NCBI GenBank assembly: GCA_023151185.1
Contig: JAKLJL010000003.1
Coordinates: forward strand, 296,930-360,929
Origin: Bacteroidota bacterium
Lineage (GTDB): Bacteria; Bacteroidota; JABWAT01
Length of the DNA: 64,000 bases
Reading direction: 5' to 3'
In this document: piece after piece, positions 29,044 through 39,454 of the stretch
Layout of the letters: every line of letters begins with the position of its first letter
Numbering within the stretch: the stretch's first letter is position 1
The notes under the pieces: generated by a model
What the model was told of the DNA's origin: nothing
Database searches by the model: none
The model's input: only the letters and a program-made list of their open reading frames with translations
Translations under genes and position numbers: made by a program

Positions 29044-30474
29044 TTAAAGTAAAGAAGTCCAGCCGGTCAGAACCGCCGGGTAAATTCCGGTGATCAGAAT
29101 AAAGGCAGCAGCAAGCACCAGTGCAGCGGTTGCCGCACCTCCGGCAGGAACCGGAATAACTTCTGTTGCATCGGTTCTGGTATACAATGCCAGAATGATT
29201 CTGAGGTAATATCCGACAGAAACCATTGAAGTCAGGACACCTAAAATAACCAGACCGGCCTGTCCGTCCTGCCAGGCATTCAGGAATACCAGGTATTTTC
29301 CGATGAAACCGCCCATAGGTGGTAGTCCCATCAGAGAAATCAGGGCAATGGTCAGAACGGTACCTTCCAGGCGGTGGCTGAATCCCAACCCTTTCAGGTT
29401 TTCGAGTGTTACAGGTTCACCATTTTTTTCGAGAAGACCGACAGCAGCAAAGGCAGCAAAGGTGGTTATTCCATAGACAAAAACGTAAAACGCCAAAGCC
29501 TGATAACCTTCAGCGGATTGGGAGATAACTGCCAGTAGCATATATCCGGCATGAGCCACAGAAGAGTAGCCCAGGATCCGTTTAACATTGTTCTGAGCCA
29601 GTGCGGTCACATTCCCTATGATCATTGAAAGTCCGGCTGCAAGTGCAACAGCAAGTCCCCATTTGTCTGACGGAACCGGGAACAGCCGGAATGAGACGAA
29701 GGCCAGTGTTATAAACGAAGCCATTTTTCCACCGGTCGCCAGAAAGGCGGCAGACACAGTTGGTGCACCCTGATATACATCCGGAGCCCAGAAATGGAAA
29801 GGAACAGCAGAGACTTTAAAGAAAAATCCCGTCAGGATTAATCCAATACCCACCCAGAACAGGGTTCCCGCCTGGCCAGAGGCAATCCAGACTGCAAGAT
29901 CATTCAGACTGGTAGTTCCTGAGGCACCATAAATCAGGGCAATTCCATACAGCAGGAAGCCGGCGGCAAACGATCCGATCAGGAAGTATTTCATTGCTGA
30001 TTCGTTTGACCGGATGTCTTTTCTCTTGATTCCTGCCATGGCATAGAACGGAATCGACATGGTTTCAATTCCGATAAAGAGCATGATCAGATTCCCTGAA
30101 GAGACCATCATGAGCATTCCGGCAACAGCGAAAGCCTGAAGGGCATAGAACTCGCCGAAGTAAATTCCATCCTTTTCCAGAAGCCGTCCTGAGAGCAGGG
30201 AGTGAATAAAGGAAAGCCCCAGAATCATAGTTCCACCGGTCAGGAAATAGGGGCCGGTTGCAACCATTCCTGAAAATGCGGTGGAATCAGTGAAGGAAAG
30301 ACAGTTCAGCAGAACTCCGGAAGCCAGATACCCGGCAGCCGAAACCCAGGGAAGTGCAGCAGACTGGTGTTTCTGTGCAGCCATAACCATCAGAACAATA
30401 CCGGTCAGAAGGACCAGAAGGACCGGTGAAACAGCCAGAGTATCCTGAAGAAGAAGCGTATAGTCAACGGGCAT
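29044..30474 (-). CDS. nuoN: NADH-quinone oxidoreductase subunit N
   Basis: 476 aa, multi-TM; GIETMSIPFYAMAGIKRKDIRSNESAMKYFLIGSFAAGFLLYG. Confidence 0.95.
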   Translation of the reverse strand: MPVDYTLLLQDTLAVSPVLLVLLTGIVLMVMAAQKHQSAALPWVSAAGYLASGVLLNCLSFTDSTAFSGMVATGPYFLTGGTMILGLSFIHSLLSGRLLEKDGIYFGEFYALQAFAVAGMLMMVSSGNLIMLFIGIETMSIPFYAMAGIKRKDIRSNESAMKYFLIGSFAAGFLLYGIALIYGASGTTSLNDLAVWIASGQAGTLFWVGIGLILTGFFFKVSAVPFHFWAPDVYQGAPTVSAAFLATGGKMASFITLAFVSFRLFPVPSDKWGLAVALAAGLSMIIGNVTALAQNNVKRILGYSSVAHAGYMLLAVISQSAEGYQALAFYVFVYGITTFAAFAAVGLLEKNGEPVTLENLKGLGFSHRLEGTVLTIALISLMGLPPMGGFIGKYLVFLNAWQDGQAGLVILGVLTSMVSVGYYLRIILALYTRTDATEVIPVPAGGAATAALVLAAAFILITGIYPAVLTGWTSLL

Positions 30475-30487
30475 AAAGTGATCCGCG

Positions 30488-31963
30488 TTATTGAAGAAGT
30501 GAGTGAACAGTTGCCAGACTGAGGTTCATAATCCCGGCAGGAGCAACTCCGACCCAGATAATCATGACCAGTAAAATCAGAAAGGCAAGAATTTCGGTGA
30601 AATTCAGATCGCTGAGAGTCGTCTGGCCGGAGTCGCCAAAAAAGACGGTTTTATATGGTTTTAACATGTAGGCTGCAGCAAGAATGACGCCGATGGCTGC
30701 CAGACCAGTGATCCAGACCGGAATGAGAGGAGAACTGAAAGAACCGAGCAGAATCGTAAATTCACCGATGAATCCGTTCAGACCCGGCAACCCGATTGAA
30801 GAAAGCATGGCGATCATAAAGGCTGTGGCGAGAACCGGAGTCTGGTTCGAAAGTCCGGAAAGGGAATCAAAGGCAGGATTCCGGCGGTCGAGAGCACTGA
30901 TGAGAAGGAAAACAGCCCCGGTACTGATGCCGTGGTTGAGCATCTGGATGGCAGAACCCTGAACGGACTGAACCGTTCCGGCAAAGATTCCGAGAAGAAT
31001 AAACCCCATGTGCGACATGGAAGAAAAGGCCACGATTTCCTTTAATCCCTTGCGGGTGTAAGCAATCCAGGCAGCATAGAGAATTCCGGTAACAGCCAGT
31101 ACGGACAAAAGCAGGGCATACTCTTTCATAGCAGAAGGCATGAAACTGAACCCAAAAAGCAGCATCCCGTAGGTTCCCATTTTTGCCATCACACCCGAAA
31201 GCAGAATCAGACCGGCCCAGGGAGCCTGTGTGTACGTTTTAGGCAACCAGGCATGAAGCGGAAACAGGGCTGCTTTAATTCCGAACGCTGCAACAACAAA
31301 GAAAAATACCCAGCCGGGAATCTGCTGGTTTTTCAGGAAAACGGTCAGAAGTGAAAATTCAGAAATGAACCGGATGGTGCCCGAAGAGGTGTAGGCAGCG
31401 GCGGCTGTTCCCAGGAACAGGACTGAAACCAGGAGCAACAGGGATCCGACCATTGTGAAAATGAAAAAAGTCAGGTTGGCTTTGACCCGTTCTTCACCGC
31501 CCCATAACCCGATTATAAAGTACATGGGTATCAGGGTTGCTTCCCAGAAAATGTAAAAACTGATCAGGTCCTTTGCAAGGAACACACCGTACAGGAAGGA
31601 TTGAAGCAGAAGAAGATGGATCAGCATACCTTTCGATGGAAAATTCTGGACACCTGTGACTCCCAGGAAAACAACCAGGCTCAGAACCGAGGTCAGCAGA
31701 AGCAATTGGGCAGAAAGACCATCCCATCCGAAAACAACCGGCAGATTAAGCTGCGGCAGCCAGGAGGCCGTCCAGACAAACTGAACAGCACCGCTGTCCG
31801 GATTAAATCCGGCCAGGCCGGCAAGAACAAGACAGAGGGAAACCAGAGAGGATAAAAGAGTAAGAATTTTCAGTAAACCGGCATTTTCACGGTTGACCAG
31901 CAGCAGCACCGATGCAAAAACCAGCGGAACCAGAATCAGGCCGGGAGACAATAAAAGATCCAT
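30488..31963 (-). CDS. nuoM: NADH-quinone oxidoreductase subunit M
   Basis: 491 aa; FYIFWEATLIPMYFIIGLWGG, FPLHAWLPKTYTQAPWAGLILLSGVMAKMGTYG, AFSSMSHMGFILLG. Confidence 0.95.
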   Translation of the reverse strand: MDLLLSPGLILVPLVFASVLLLVNRENAGLLKILTLLSSLVSLCLVLAGLAGFNPDSGAVQFVWTASWLPQLNLPVVFGWDGLSAQLLLLTSVLSLVVFLGVTGVQNFPSKGMLIHLLLLQSFLYGVFLAKDLISFYIFWEATLIPMYFIIGLWGGEERVKANLTFFIFTMVGSLLLLVSVLFLGTAAAAYTSSGTIRFISEFSLLTVFLKNQQIPGWVFFFVVAAFGIKAALFPLHAWLPKTYTQAPWAGLILLSGVMAKMGTYGMLLFGFSFMPSAMKEYALLLSVLAVTGILYAAWIAYTRKGLKEIVAFSSMSHMGFILLGIFAGTVQSVQGSAIQMLNHGISTGAVFLLISALDRRNPAFDSLSGLSNQTPVLATAFMIAMLSSIGLPGLNGFIGEFTILLGSFSSPLIPVWITGLAAIGVILAAAYMLKPYKTVFFGDSGQTTLSDLNFTEILAFLILLVMIIWVGVAPAGIMNLSLATVHSLLQ

Positions 31964-31973
31964 TGATGCTCCG

Positions 31974-33878
31974 TCAGATAAAAAGAATAAGGCTGATCAG
32001 ACCGATCACCCCGATAATGAATAAAGTCAGATAGACCGGTGTATAGCCGGTCTGGATGTACCGCAGGGTATCTGCAAAACCGGAAACTGCCGAAGAGGTC
32101 CATCCGAAGACCGGGTAAAAGAACCTGTTTTCGATTTTTGCCAGGACCGATTCCGATAACCGGGTGTAGGGTCCTACCACCAACCGGTCATACAGTTCAT
32201 CCACAAAATATTTGTTGTAAACCAGGTTATAGAGTCCTGAAAGCCCTGACTTAAGACGGGTAACCGTTTCAAGACCGGTTGTATAGAGTTTCCAGCCGGC
32301 AAAAAGGCCGGTCAGGGCAATGACTGAGCCAAGGCCAATGAGGATCCACTCGGTGGTATGGGTGGCGTGAACTTCTGCAGTTATAACAGCAGGTGACAGC
32401 CATTCTGTAATCCAGTTGGAGTGAGAAACAACACCGGGAAGTCCAAGAAACCCCACAGTAAGTGCCCCGGCAGCCAAAACCCACAGGGGCAGGGTCATCA
32501 GGGCAGGCGATTCATGCGGGTGTTTATGACCGGCATCGAACCGTTCCCTGCCATAAAAAGTCAGGCTGGTCAGCCGCATCATGTAAACCGCCGTCAGCAG
32601 GGCACTGAACAGGGCCAGTCCCCAAAGGAGGTAATTTCCGCTGGCAAAGGTTCTGAACAGGATTTCATCTTTCGAGAAAAATCCGGCAGTCAGCGGGAAT
32701 CCGGCAAGGGCCAGGGTTGCAATGAAAAAAGTCAGGTAAGTTTGCGGAAGGTATTTTCTGAGTCCGCCCATGTTCCGGATGTCCTGCTCTTCGTGCATGG
32801 CGTGAATGACAGATCCCGAGCCGAGGAACAGGCAGGCCTTGAAAAAGGCATGGGTGAAAACGTGGAAAATGGCGACAGGGAATGCGCCGACACCGGCTGC
32901 CAGAAACATATATCCCAACTGTGAAACCGTGGAATAGGCGAGCACTTTTTTGATATCGTTCTGGAAAAGGCCGATGGTTGCAGCCAGAAAAGCGGTAAGT
33001 CCGCCGATAACGGCAATGACCACCATCAGTTCGGGGCTGGCAGAGAACAGCGGACTTAGTCTGGCGACCATATAAACCCCGGCAGTGACCATGGTTGCAG
33101 CATGGATCAGGGCTGAAACCGGAGTTGGGCCGGCCATTGCATCCGGAAGCCAGGTGTACAGCGGAATCTGGGCTGATTTCCCGGTGGCGCCAATGAACAG
33201 GAAAAGTCCTGCAAGGAATAGGGTTGTCGGGTCCAGAGCACCGACAGACTGATTGATTGCATCAAAATTAAGGGATCCGGCAGAGGTAAAGAGCAGAAAC
33301 ATTCCGATCAGAAAAGCGAAATCTCCGATCCGGTTCATCACAAAAGCCTTAATGGCGGCGTCGTTGGCAAATGCATGCTGGTACCAGAATCCGATGAGCA
33401 GGTAAGAACAGAGTCCCACACCTTCCCATCCGAGGAAGAGAAGCATCAGATTATCAGCAAAAATGAGGTTCAGCATGGAAAAAATGAACAGATTCAGGTA
33501 AACGAAAAACCGCCAGAATCCCGGGTCATGCTTCATATACCCGATCGAATACACATGGATCAGGAAACCGATACCGGTTACCATAAGTCCCATCAGGACG
33601 GAAAGGGAATCTACCTGGTAGGAGATATTGACCTGAAGAGTTTCAATGGTGAGCCAGTTATACAGCGTTACAAATCCTTTATCCTGAGCTGCCATTCCAA
33701 TAAAGATCTGGAGCAGAATCAGGAAAGGCACCAGAATGGCGGCACTTGCCAGCCACCCGACAACGGGTTTTCTGGCTTCACTTCTCCAGCCGGCAAGGTT
33801 GAAAAGTCCCAACAGGCCGTTAACCAGAAATCCGGCTACCGGCAGCAGAATGACATAACTGAATAAATCGAGGGTCAT
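31974..33878 (-). CDS. nuoL: NADH-quinone oxidoreductase subunit L
   Basis: 634 aa; LLFLGWEGVGLCSYLLIGFWY, LYTWLPDAMAGPTPVSALIHAATMVTAGVYM, LAYSTVSQLGYMFLA. Confidence 0.96.
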   Translation of the reverse strand: MTLDLFSYVILLPVAGFLVNGLLGLFNLAGWRSEARKPVVGWLASAAILVPFLILLQIFIGMAAQDKGFVTLYNWLTIETLQVNISYQVDSLSVLMGLMVTGIGFLIHVYSIGYMKHDPGFWRFFVYLNLFIFSMLNLIFADNLMLLFLGWEGVGLCSYLLIGFWYQHAFANDAAIKAFVMNRIGDFAFLIGMFLLFTSAGSLNFDAINQSVGALDPTTLFLAGLFLFIGATGKSAQIPLYTWLPDAMAGPTPVSALIHAATMVTAGVYMVARLSPLFSASPELMVVIAVIGGLTAFLAATIGLFQNDIKKVLAYSTVSQLGYMFLAAGVGAFPVAIFHVFTHAFFKACLFLGSGSVIHAMHEEQDIRNMGGLRKYLPQTYLTFFIATLALAGFPLTAGFFSKDEILFRTFASGNYLLWGLALFSALLTAVYMMRLTSLTFYGRERFDAGHKHPHESPALMTLPLWVLAAGALTVGFLGLPGVVSHSNWITEWLSPAVITAEVHATHTTEWILIGLGSVIALTGLFAGWKLYTTGLETVTRLKSGLSGLYNLVYNKYFVDELYDRLVVGPYTRLSESVLAKIENRFFYPVFGWTSSAVSGFADTLRYIQTGYTPVYLTLFIIGVIGLISLILFI

Positions 33879-33883
33879 GAGGT

Positions 33884-34189
33884 TTACCAGCGTAAAAGAT
33901 TGATTTCTGTGACGTCGGCAGTCTGCCGGTTTCTGAAGATTGAAATTACAATAGCCAGCCCAACGGCTACCTCGGCGGCAGCAATTGCCATCACAAAGAT
34001 GACCAGCATCTGGCCGGTTATGTCGTTATGAAGGCGGGAAAAGGCGACCAGTGACAGATTCACTGAATTCAGCATGAGTTCTATGCTCATAAAAATGGTG
34101 ATGGCATTTTTCCGGGTAAGAACTCCCAGAACGCCCAAACCAAATAAAACGGCACTTAAGGCAATAACAGCATCAATATTATGATTCAT
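33884..34189 (-). CDS. nuoK: NADH-quinone oxidoreductase subunit K
   Basis: 101 aa; [37 protein letters not shown]. Confidence 0.95.
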   Translation of the reverse strand: MNHNIDAVIALSAVLFGLGVLGVLTRKNAITIFMSIELMLNSVNLSLVAFSRLHNDITGQMLVIFVMAIAAAEVAVGLAIVISIFRNRQTADVTEINLLRW

Positions 34190-34722
34190 CAGTCCACCTT
34201 TTTCTTTGCAACGACAACGGCGCCGACAACTGCAGCCAGAAGGACAACCGAAATCATTTCAAACGGATATAAATACTCACTGAACAGATATTTCCCGATG
34301 GCTTCGACGGTGCCAAGTTCCGGAAATGAGACGCCGGCCGAAGAATTGGTTCCTGCAGGAAGGATGTACAGAATTTCGAGCAGGAAAAGGGCCGTCAGAA
34401 GAACCGCAAACCCCTTTTTCAGGTCAAACTTTTCGAACAGAGTCTGGTCATCCTGGAGGTTCAGCAGCATGATGACAAAGAGAAAAAGAACCATGATGGC
34501 CCCGGCATAAACAATCACCTGGATAATGGCCAGAAACTGGGCTTCGAGCATCAGGTAAATAAAGGCAATACAGAAAAAGTTGAGAACCAGGGAAAGTGCA
34601 CTGGTAACCGGACTTTTCCCCGTGATTACCAGAATCCCGGAAATGATGGCCACAAGTGCCGTGATATAAAACAGGATATCAACAATCATCGGACTGCTTT
34701 CAGGAAAAATGTTGCTTGACAA
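34189..34722 (-). CDS. nuoJ: NADH-quinone oxidoreductase subunit J
   Basis: 177 aa; [48 protein letters not shown]. Confidence 0.95.
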   Translation of the reverse strand: MSSNIFPESSPMIVDILFYITALVAIISGILVITGKSPVTSALSLVLNFFCIAFIYLMLEAQFLAIIQVIVYAGAIMVLFLFVIMLLNLQDDQTLFEKFDLKKGFAVLLTALFLLEILYILPAGTNSSAGVSFPELGTVEAIGKYLFSEYLYPFEMISVVLLAAVVGAVVVAKKKVD

Positions 34723-35296
34723 TATTCATAATACCGGTGGTAATCATGTGAATGGCAATGGCTGCCAGAAACAGATTCATCACCTTGGCAAAAGCTGCTG
34801 ATCCGGATTTCCCCATGAACCTGGTCAGGTAATCCGAATAATAAAAGACCATAAAAACGATGACCATATTCAGAAAAAGGCTCAGTGAGGTCATGGCCAG
34901 CCCATGTGAGTCACTCAGCACCAGCAAGGAGGTAATCGCTGTCGGACCTGCAATCAGCGGTACCCCGATGGGAACGACCCCGACCTGCATATCCGAAACC
35001 CCTTCTTCCTTTGAAGAAAAAAGAAGGTCGTAAATGGCCAGAACCAGCAGAATAATTCCGCCGCCGATCCTGAGGTCATCTACCGTAATCCCCAGAACGT
35101 TAAAAACCAGTTTCCCGGCCAGTAAAACAATCACACAGATGGCCAGGGCTGTCAGGGTGGACTGTGTTCCCAGTTTCCGCTTTTCCTTCAGGGTCATTCC
35201 ATTGGTCAGCGAAATAAAAATGGGAATGATCCCCAATGCATCAAATGCAACAAACAGAGGGATAAAGGTCTGGTATAGAACGTCCAGCGAAAACAT
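34700..35296 (-). CDS. marC: MarC-family integral membrane protein embedded in the nuo operon
   Basis: 198 aa; FVAFDALGIIPIFISLTNGMT, DDLRIGGGIILLVLAIYDLLF, VGVVPIGVPLIAGPTAITSLLVLSD; overlaps nuoJ start by 23 bp. Confidence 0.93.
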   Translation of the reverse strand: MFSLDVLYQTFIPLFVAFDALGIIPIFISLTNGMTLKEKRKLGTQSTLTALAICVIVLLAGKLVFNVLGITVDDLRIGGGIILLVLAIYDLLFSSKEEGVSDMQVGVVPIGVPLIAGPTAITSLLVLSDSHGLAMTSLSLFLNMVIVFMVFYYSDYLTRFMGKSGSAAFAKVMNLFLAAIAIHMITTGIMNIVKQHFS

Positions 35297-35324
35297 CAGG
35301 CCTGACCCAATCCCGGTTTACCGA

Positions 35325-36338
35325 TTAAAATCCGTCGTAAATTAACAGCCAGCCGGCTGTCAGAACCACGTTCAGCAGTCCCAGCGGAAGCAGATACTTC
35401 CAGCCGAGTTCCATCAGGTGGTTGTATTTAAATCTTGGCAGTGTCCATCTGACCCACATAAAGAGAAAGACGAACAGGCACATTTTCAGGATAAAGGTCA
35501 GAATCTGAGCACTGACCAGCCACCAGCCGTCAAGACCGGGGAACAGAAACGACTGAAACGGAATCTGGTATCCACCAAGGTAAACAGTTGTTAAAATTGA
35601 GCTTGCAACTATCAAATGGGTATATTCAGCAAAAAAGAAAAGGGCAAACCGCATCGATGAATATTCGGTATGGAATCCACCGACGAGTTCCTGTTCAGAT
35701 TCGGGAAGGTCGAACGGGAGCCGGTTGGCTTCGGCAAATGAAGCAATCCAGAAAATCAGAAACCCGAGAGGCTGCCGGATAATATTCCAGTACAGAATAT
35801 TTTCAGTCTGGGATTCTACAATACTGACAACCGAGATGGACTGGGTGATCAGAATAACCCCAACAACAGCAAGTCCCATGGAAAGTTCATACGAAATCAT
35901 CTGAGCCGAGGCCCGCATGGAGCCGAGCAGGGAATATTTACTGTTTGAGGACCAGCCGGCAAGTGTGACCCCATAAACCCCGATCGAGGTTACCGCCATC
36001 ATGTACAGCATTCCGATGTTGATATCGGCGATATAAAATCCTTCTGCAATGGGAATCATGGCGAAAGTAATGAATGCCATGATAACCGAAATAGCCGGTG
36101 CCAGGGTATGAACAAATTTGGTTGCCTGAGTGGCAATAATTTCTTCCTTCAGCAGCAGTTTCAGAATATCGGCAAAGGGCTGAAGCAGGCCGTACCAGCC
36201 AACCCGGTCCGGTCCGACCCGGTTTTGCATTTTGGCAGCAACTTTGCGTTCGAAGTAAACCGCATAGGCTACAAACAGGAATAAACTTCCAAAAATGGCA
36301 ACCGTTAAAATCAGGTGTCCAAGTAACTCAAGTTTCAT
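35325..36338 (-). CDS. nuoH: NADH-quinone oxidoreductase subunit H
   Basis: 337 aa; ERKVAAKMQNRVGPDRVGWYGLLQPFADILKLLLKE, ASFAEANRLPFDLPESEQELVGGFHTEYSSMRFALFFFAEY. Confidence 0.97.
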   Translation of the reverse strand: MKLELLGHLILTVAIFGSLFLFVAYAVYFERKVAAKMQNRVGPDRVGWYGLLQPFADILKLLLKEEIIATQATKFVHTLAPAISVIMAFITFAMIPIAEGFYIADINIGMLYMMAVTSIGVYGVTLAGWSSNSKYSLLGSMRASAQMISYELSMGLAVVGVILITQSISVVSIVESQTENILYWNIIRQPLGFLIFWIASFAEANRLPFDLPESEQELVGGFHTEYSSMRFALFFFAEYTHLIVASSILTTVYLGGYQIPFQSFLFPGLDGWWLVSAQILTFILKMCLFVFLFMWVRWTLPRFKYNHLMELGWKYLLPLGLLNVVLTAGWLLIYDGF

Positions 36339-38035
36339 GGTTTCACGGTCTCCGGTTTGGATGCTGGTTCCAGTTGGATGCCCCCGGTTCCGATTTCAGA
36401 CCAGGAAACAGAATTCAATGCAGGCAGTTCTTTGGCCAGCCGGGAGAAGACCTGTTCTGCCGATTTGTACTCCTCACCCGACAGGATTTCCCACACCGGT
36501 TTTGCATCAGTTACATGTGTTGGCTGAGCCCATTTGTCATATTTCCAGGCGTGCTTATCCCACCGGCTGAGTCCGGTTTCACGCATCAGCGACCGGTTTT
36601 GGTGTTTCAGGATTTTTGCCGGCCGGACCTTCTGCAAAATGCCTTTGGCGTTGATGAAAGTCCCCAGGGTTTCGGCGTGGGTTGCAGCAGGCAGAACCAG
36701 ATCAGCCGAAGAAGTGGTTTCATTCAGGTTGGTTGAGAAGGATATCACGGCTTTCAGTGCAGACCGGTGGTCGGAAGTCAGTTCCCCGCCGAACGGGTTT
36801 TCCTGAACCGAGACCAGAACCCTGAGTTTTCCGGAGGTGATGGCAGATGCCAAAGCCTTACCGGTCAGGAATCCGCCTGCCTTCTTTTCCAGAAGGGTCA
36901 GAGCTGCCTGATTGGGTGATTTGTCAGCTTTGATCAGCAGGTGATCATCAGAGCCGGCGGTATGGTCAAACCGGACGAAAGAAGTAACTCCGGCAGCTTT
37001 AAAATGGCTGATTACAGCAAAATTATCTTCGAGTGTTGCAAACGGTGAAACGATCACGGCGATTTCTTCTGCCGGGACGGATCCGGTCAGATCACTGAGT
37101 TTTGCTGCAGCTTCTTCCCAGGTTATCGCCTGGCCTTTAAAGGACGGACCGCTGACCCGGTTTTCATTCAGTTCAGTAAAGCCCAGACGGCCCTGGTCAC
37201 ACATCCACCACTGATTGACGGTGGGATTTTCACGGGGAGTCACTCTGAGTACTTCGTTGTTTTTAACCCAGACTTTTACATTGCACCCGGCAGAACATCC
37301 GGTACAGATTGAATCGGTTTCTGACATTTCCCAGACCCGGGCTTTAAACCGGAAATGTTTGCTGGTCAGAGCACCAACCGGGCAGATGTCGATCACATTC
37401 ATGGAGTAAGGATTGTCGAGTTCCATTCCCGGAAAAGTGGCGATGTAATTCCGGTCTCCCCGGTTGATTACCGTCAACTGCGGTGCTTTTGCCACTTCTT
37501 CACTGAACCTGACACACCGGGTACAGTTGATGCACCGTTCTGCATCGAACATAACATTCGGTCCCAGTTCAACCCGTTTGGGTTTGGAGTTTTTTTCGAA
37601 TTCAAACCGGGATCCTTCGGGGCCGTACTGAAAGGTATTTTCCTGAAGCGGACATTCACCGGCCTGATCACAGATGGGGCAATCCAGCGGGTGGTTAATC
37701 AGAATAAACTCCAAAACCCCTTTCTGGGCTTCTTCAACCACTTTCGAGGTTTTATGGGTTTTGACCTGCATTCCCTCAGACATCTGGGTCGAGCAGGCGG
37801 TAGTTGGTTTTGGCATCCACAGGATAACCGGTTTCCCGTCTGCATCCAGTTCAACACCATTGGGGCCCATTTTGGGAGTACCGGCTTCAACCAGGCACAT
37901 CCGGCAATTGCCCGAAATGCTCAGTCCCGGGTGATAACAGAAATGAGGAATTTCGACACCTACTTTGGAAGCAACTTCCAGAATGGTGGGTTTCCCATCA
38001 ACTTCATGTTCGATCTGATCAATAATGACTTTCAT
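36335..38035 (-). CDS. nuoG: NADH-quinone oxidoreductase subunit G (short form)
   Basis: 566 aa; N-terminal [2Fe-2S] (HFCYHPGLSISGNCRMCLVE), HPLDCPICDQAGECPLQ, RCINCTRCVRFSEEV, TGCSAGCNVKVWVKNNEVLRVTPREN. Confidence 0.95.
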   Translation of the reverse strand: MKVIIDQIEHEVDGKPTILEVASKVGVEIPHFCYHPGLSISGNCRMCLVEAGTPKMGPNGVELDADGKPVILWMPKPTTACSTQMSEGMQVKTHKTSKVVEEAQKGVLEFILINHPLDCPICDQAGECPLQENTFQYGPEGSRFEFEKNSKPKRVELGPNVMFDAERCINCTRCVRFSEEVAKAPQLTVINRGDRNYIATFPGMELDNPYSMNVIDICPVGALTSKHFRFKARVWEMSETDSICTGCSAGCNVKVWVKNNEVLRVTPRENPTVNQWWMCDQGRLGFTELNENRVSGPSFKGQAITWEEAAAKLSDLTGSVPAEEIAVIVSPFATLEDNFAVISHFKAAGVTSFVRFDHTAGSDDHLLIKADKSPNQAALTLLEKKAGGFLTGKALASAITSGKLRVLVSVQENPFGGELTSDHRSALKAVISFSTNLNETTSSADLVLPAATHAETLGTFINAKGILQKVRPAKILKHQNRSLMRETGLSRWDKHAWKYDKWAQPTHVTDAKPVWEILSGEEYKSAEQVFSRLAKELPALNSVSWSEIGTGGIQLEPASKPETVKP

Positions 38036-38152
38036 GCATCTCTTCCGGAAATAGGTTCCGTCAAACTGTTTTCGCCAAAAAATTCGTTCTGTGCCGCCAG
38101 AGATTCCGGCTGCGGGTCAATTCACTCTGCGTTCCGGCTGTTATCGAACGGG

Positions 38153-39454
38153 TTAAACGCCGGATACTGCCTTCATGGAATACTCCCAGCCTTTTTTATC
38201 CTGATCTGCCATCCGGGCTTCAAATTCCTCTTTAAACCGGGTAATGGTATTTCTGACCGGCCAGGCGGCTGCATCGGCAAGGGCACAGACCGTTCTGCCT
38301 TCCATCTGGGCACAGATTTTTAAAAGCAGATCATAATCCTGCCGGGTGGCTTTTCCTTCTGCAAATTTGGCAACCACCTTTTCAAGCCAACCGGTTCCTT
38401 CCCGGCAGGGCGTGCACTGGCCGCAGGATTCATGATGATAGAATTTACTCAGAGTATGAAGGGTATCCACCAGATCGGTGTCTTCATCCATCACAATAAT
38501 TCCCGCAGTTCCCATTGAGCTTCCGACAGCTCTCAGTCCATCGGCGTCCATGGTTGCCTTTTCAACCAGCTCTGGTGTCAGAATTGGTGTTGAGGATCCG
38601 CCCGGGATGACAGCTTTCAGTTTTTTTCCATTCCGGATTCCGCCTGCAACCTCGTAAATCAGTTCCTTCAGAGACATTCCGGTCGGGCCTTCGTAAACCC
38701 CCGGTTTGGTGACATGTCCTGAAATTCCGTACAGAACCGGGCCGGGGTGTTTCTCTGCTCCGATTTTGGAGTACCAGTCGGCACCTTTCCGCAGAATGAC
38801 AGCAGCATTGGCCAGAGTTTCAATGTTGTTGATCGTGGTCGGCTGCCCCCATAGTCCGACCTGAGCCGGAAACGGCGGTTTGATTCTGGGATACGGACGT
38901 TTGCCTTCGAGGGAGTTCATCAGTGAGGATTCTTCGCCGCAGATATAGGCGCCGGCACCACGGTGAATCACGATATCGGTACTGAATCCTTTGCCCAGAA
39001 TATTCTGCCCGGCATACCCTTTTGCATAAGCCTCGTTCAAAGAGGCCTGCAGGATGTTTATCCATTTCAGGTATTCACCCCGGATGTACACATAGGCGGT
39101 TTTGATTCCCATTGCATAGCAGGCAATCAGGGTACCTTCAATAAACAGGTGCGGGTTGAATTCAAAAATCTGGCGGTCCTTGAAGGTTCCCGGCTCTCCC
39201 TCATCACCATTGCAGGCCAGATATCTGATTTTATCTCCCTTGGGCATGAAAGACCATTTCAGTCCGGTTGGGAATCCGGCGCCGCCACGACCTCTCAGTC
39301 CGGATTTCTTTACTTCGCTGATGACATCATCCTGCGACATGGATAGGGCTTTTTTCAGTCCGTCATAGCCGCCGTGTTTTTCATAAACCTCAATCTGGTT
39401 CAGATTGGGGATGTCAGGAAGGATCACTTTTTCGTAACCGGCAAGACTGCTCAT
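38153..39454 (-). CDS. nuoF: NADH-quinone oxidoreductase subunit F
   Basis: 433 aa; SGLRGRGGAGFPTGLKWSFM, CNGDEGEPGTFKDR, GAYICGEESSLMNSLEGKRPYPR, ESCGQCTPCREGTGWL. Confidence 0.97.
   Translation of the reverse strand: MSSLAGYEKVILPDIPNLNQIEVYEKHGGYDGLKKALSMSQDDVISEVKKSGLRGRGGAGFPTGLKWSFMPKGDKIRYLACNGDEGEPGTFKDRQIFEFNPHLFIEGTLIACYAMGIKTAYVYIRGEYLKWINILQASLNEAYAKGYAGQNILGKGFSTDIVIHRGAGAYICGEESSLMNSLEGKRPYPRIKPPFPAQVGLWGQPTTINNIETLANAAVILRKGADWYSKIGAEKHPGPVLYGISGHVTKPGVYEGPTGMSLKELIYEVAGGIRNGKKLKAVIPGGSSTPILTPELVEKATMDADGLRAVGSSMGTAGIIVMDEDTDLVDTLHTLSKFYHHESCGQCTPCREGTGWLEKVVAKFAEGKATRQDYDLLLKICAQMEGRTVCALADAAAWPVRNTITRFKEEFEARMADQDKKGWEYSMKAVSGV

Noticed and set aside
37355-38323. 322-aa plus-strand ORF opposite nuoG/nuoF
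   Set aside because: Antisense shadow of conserved nuoG; no recognisable protein features.
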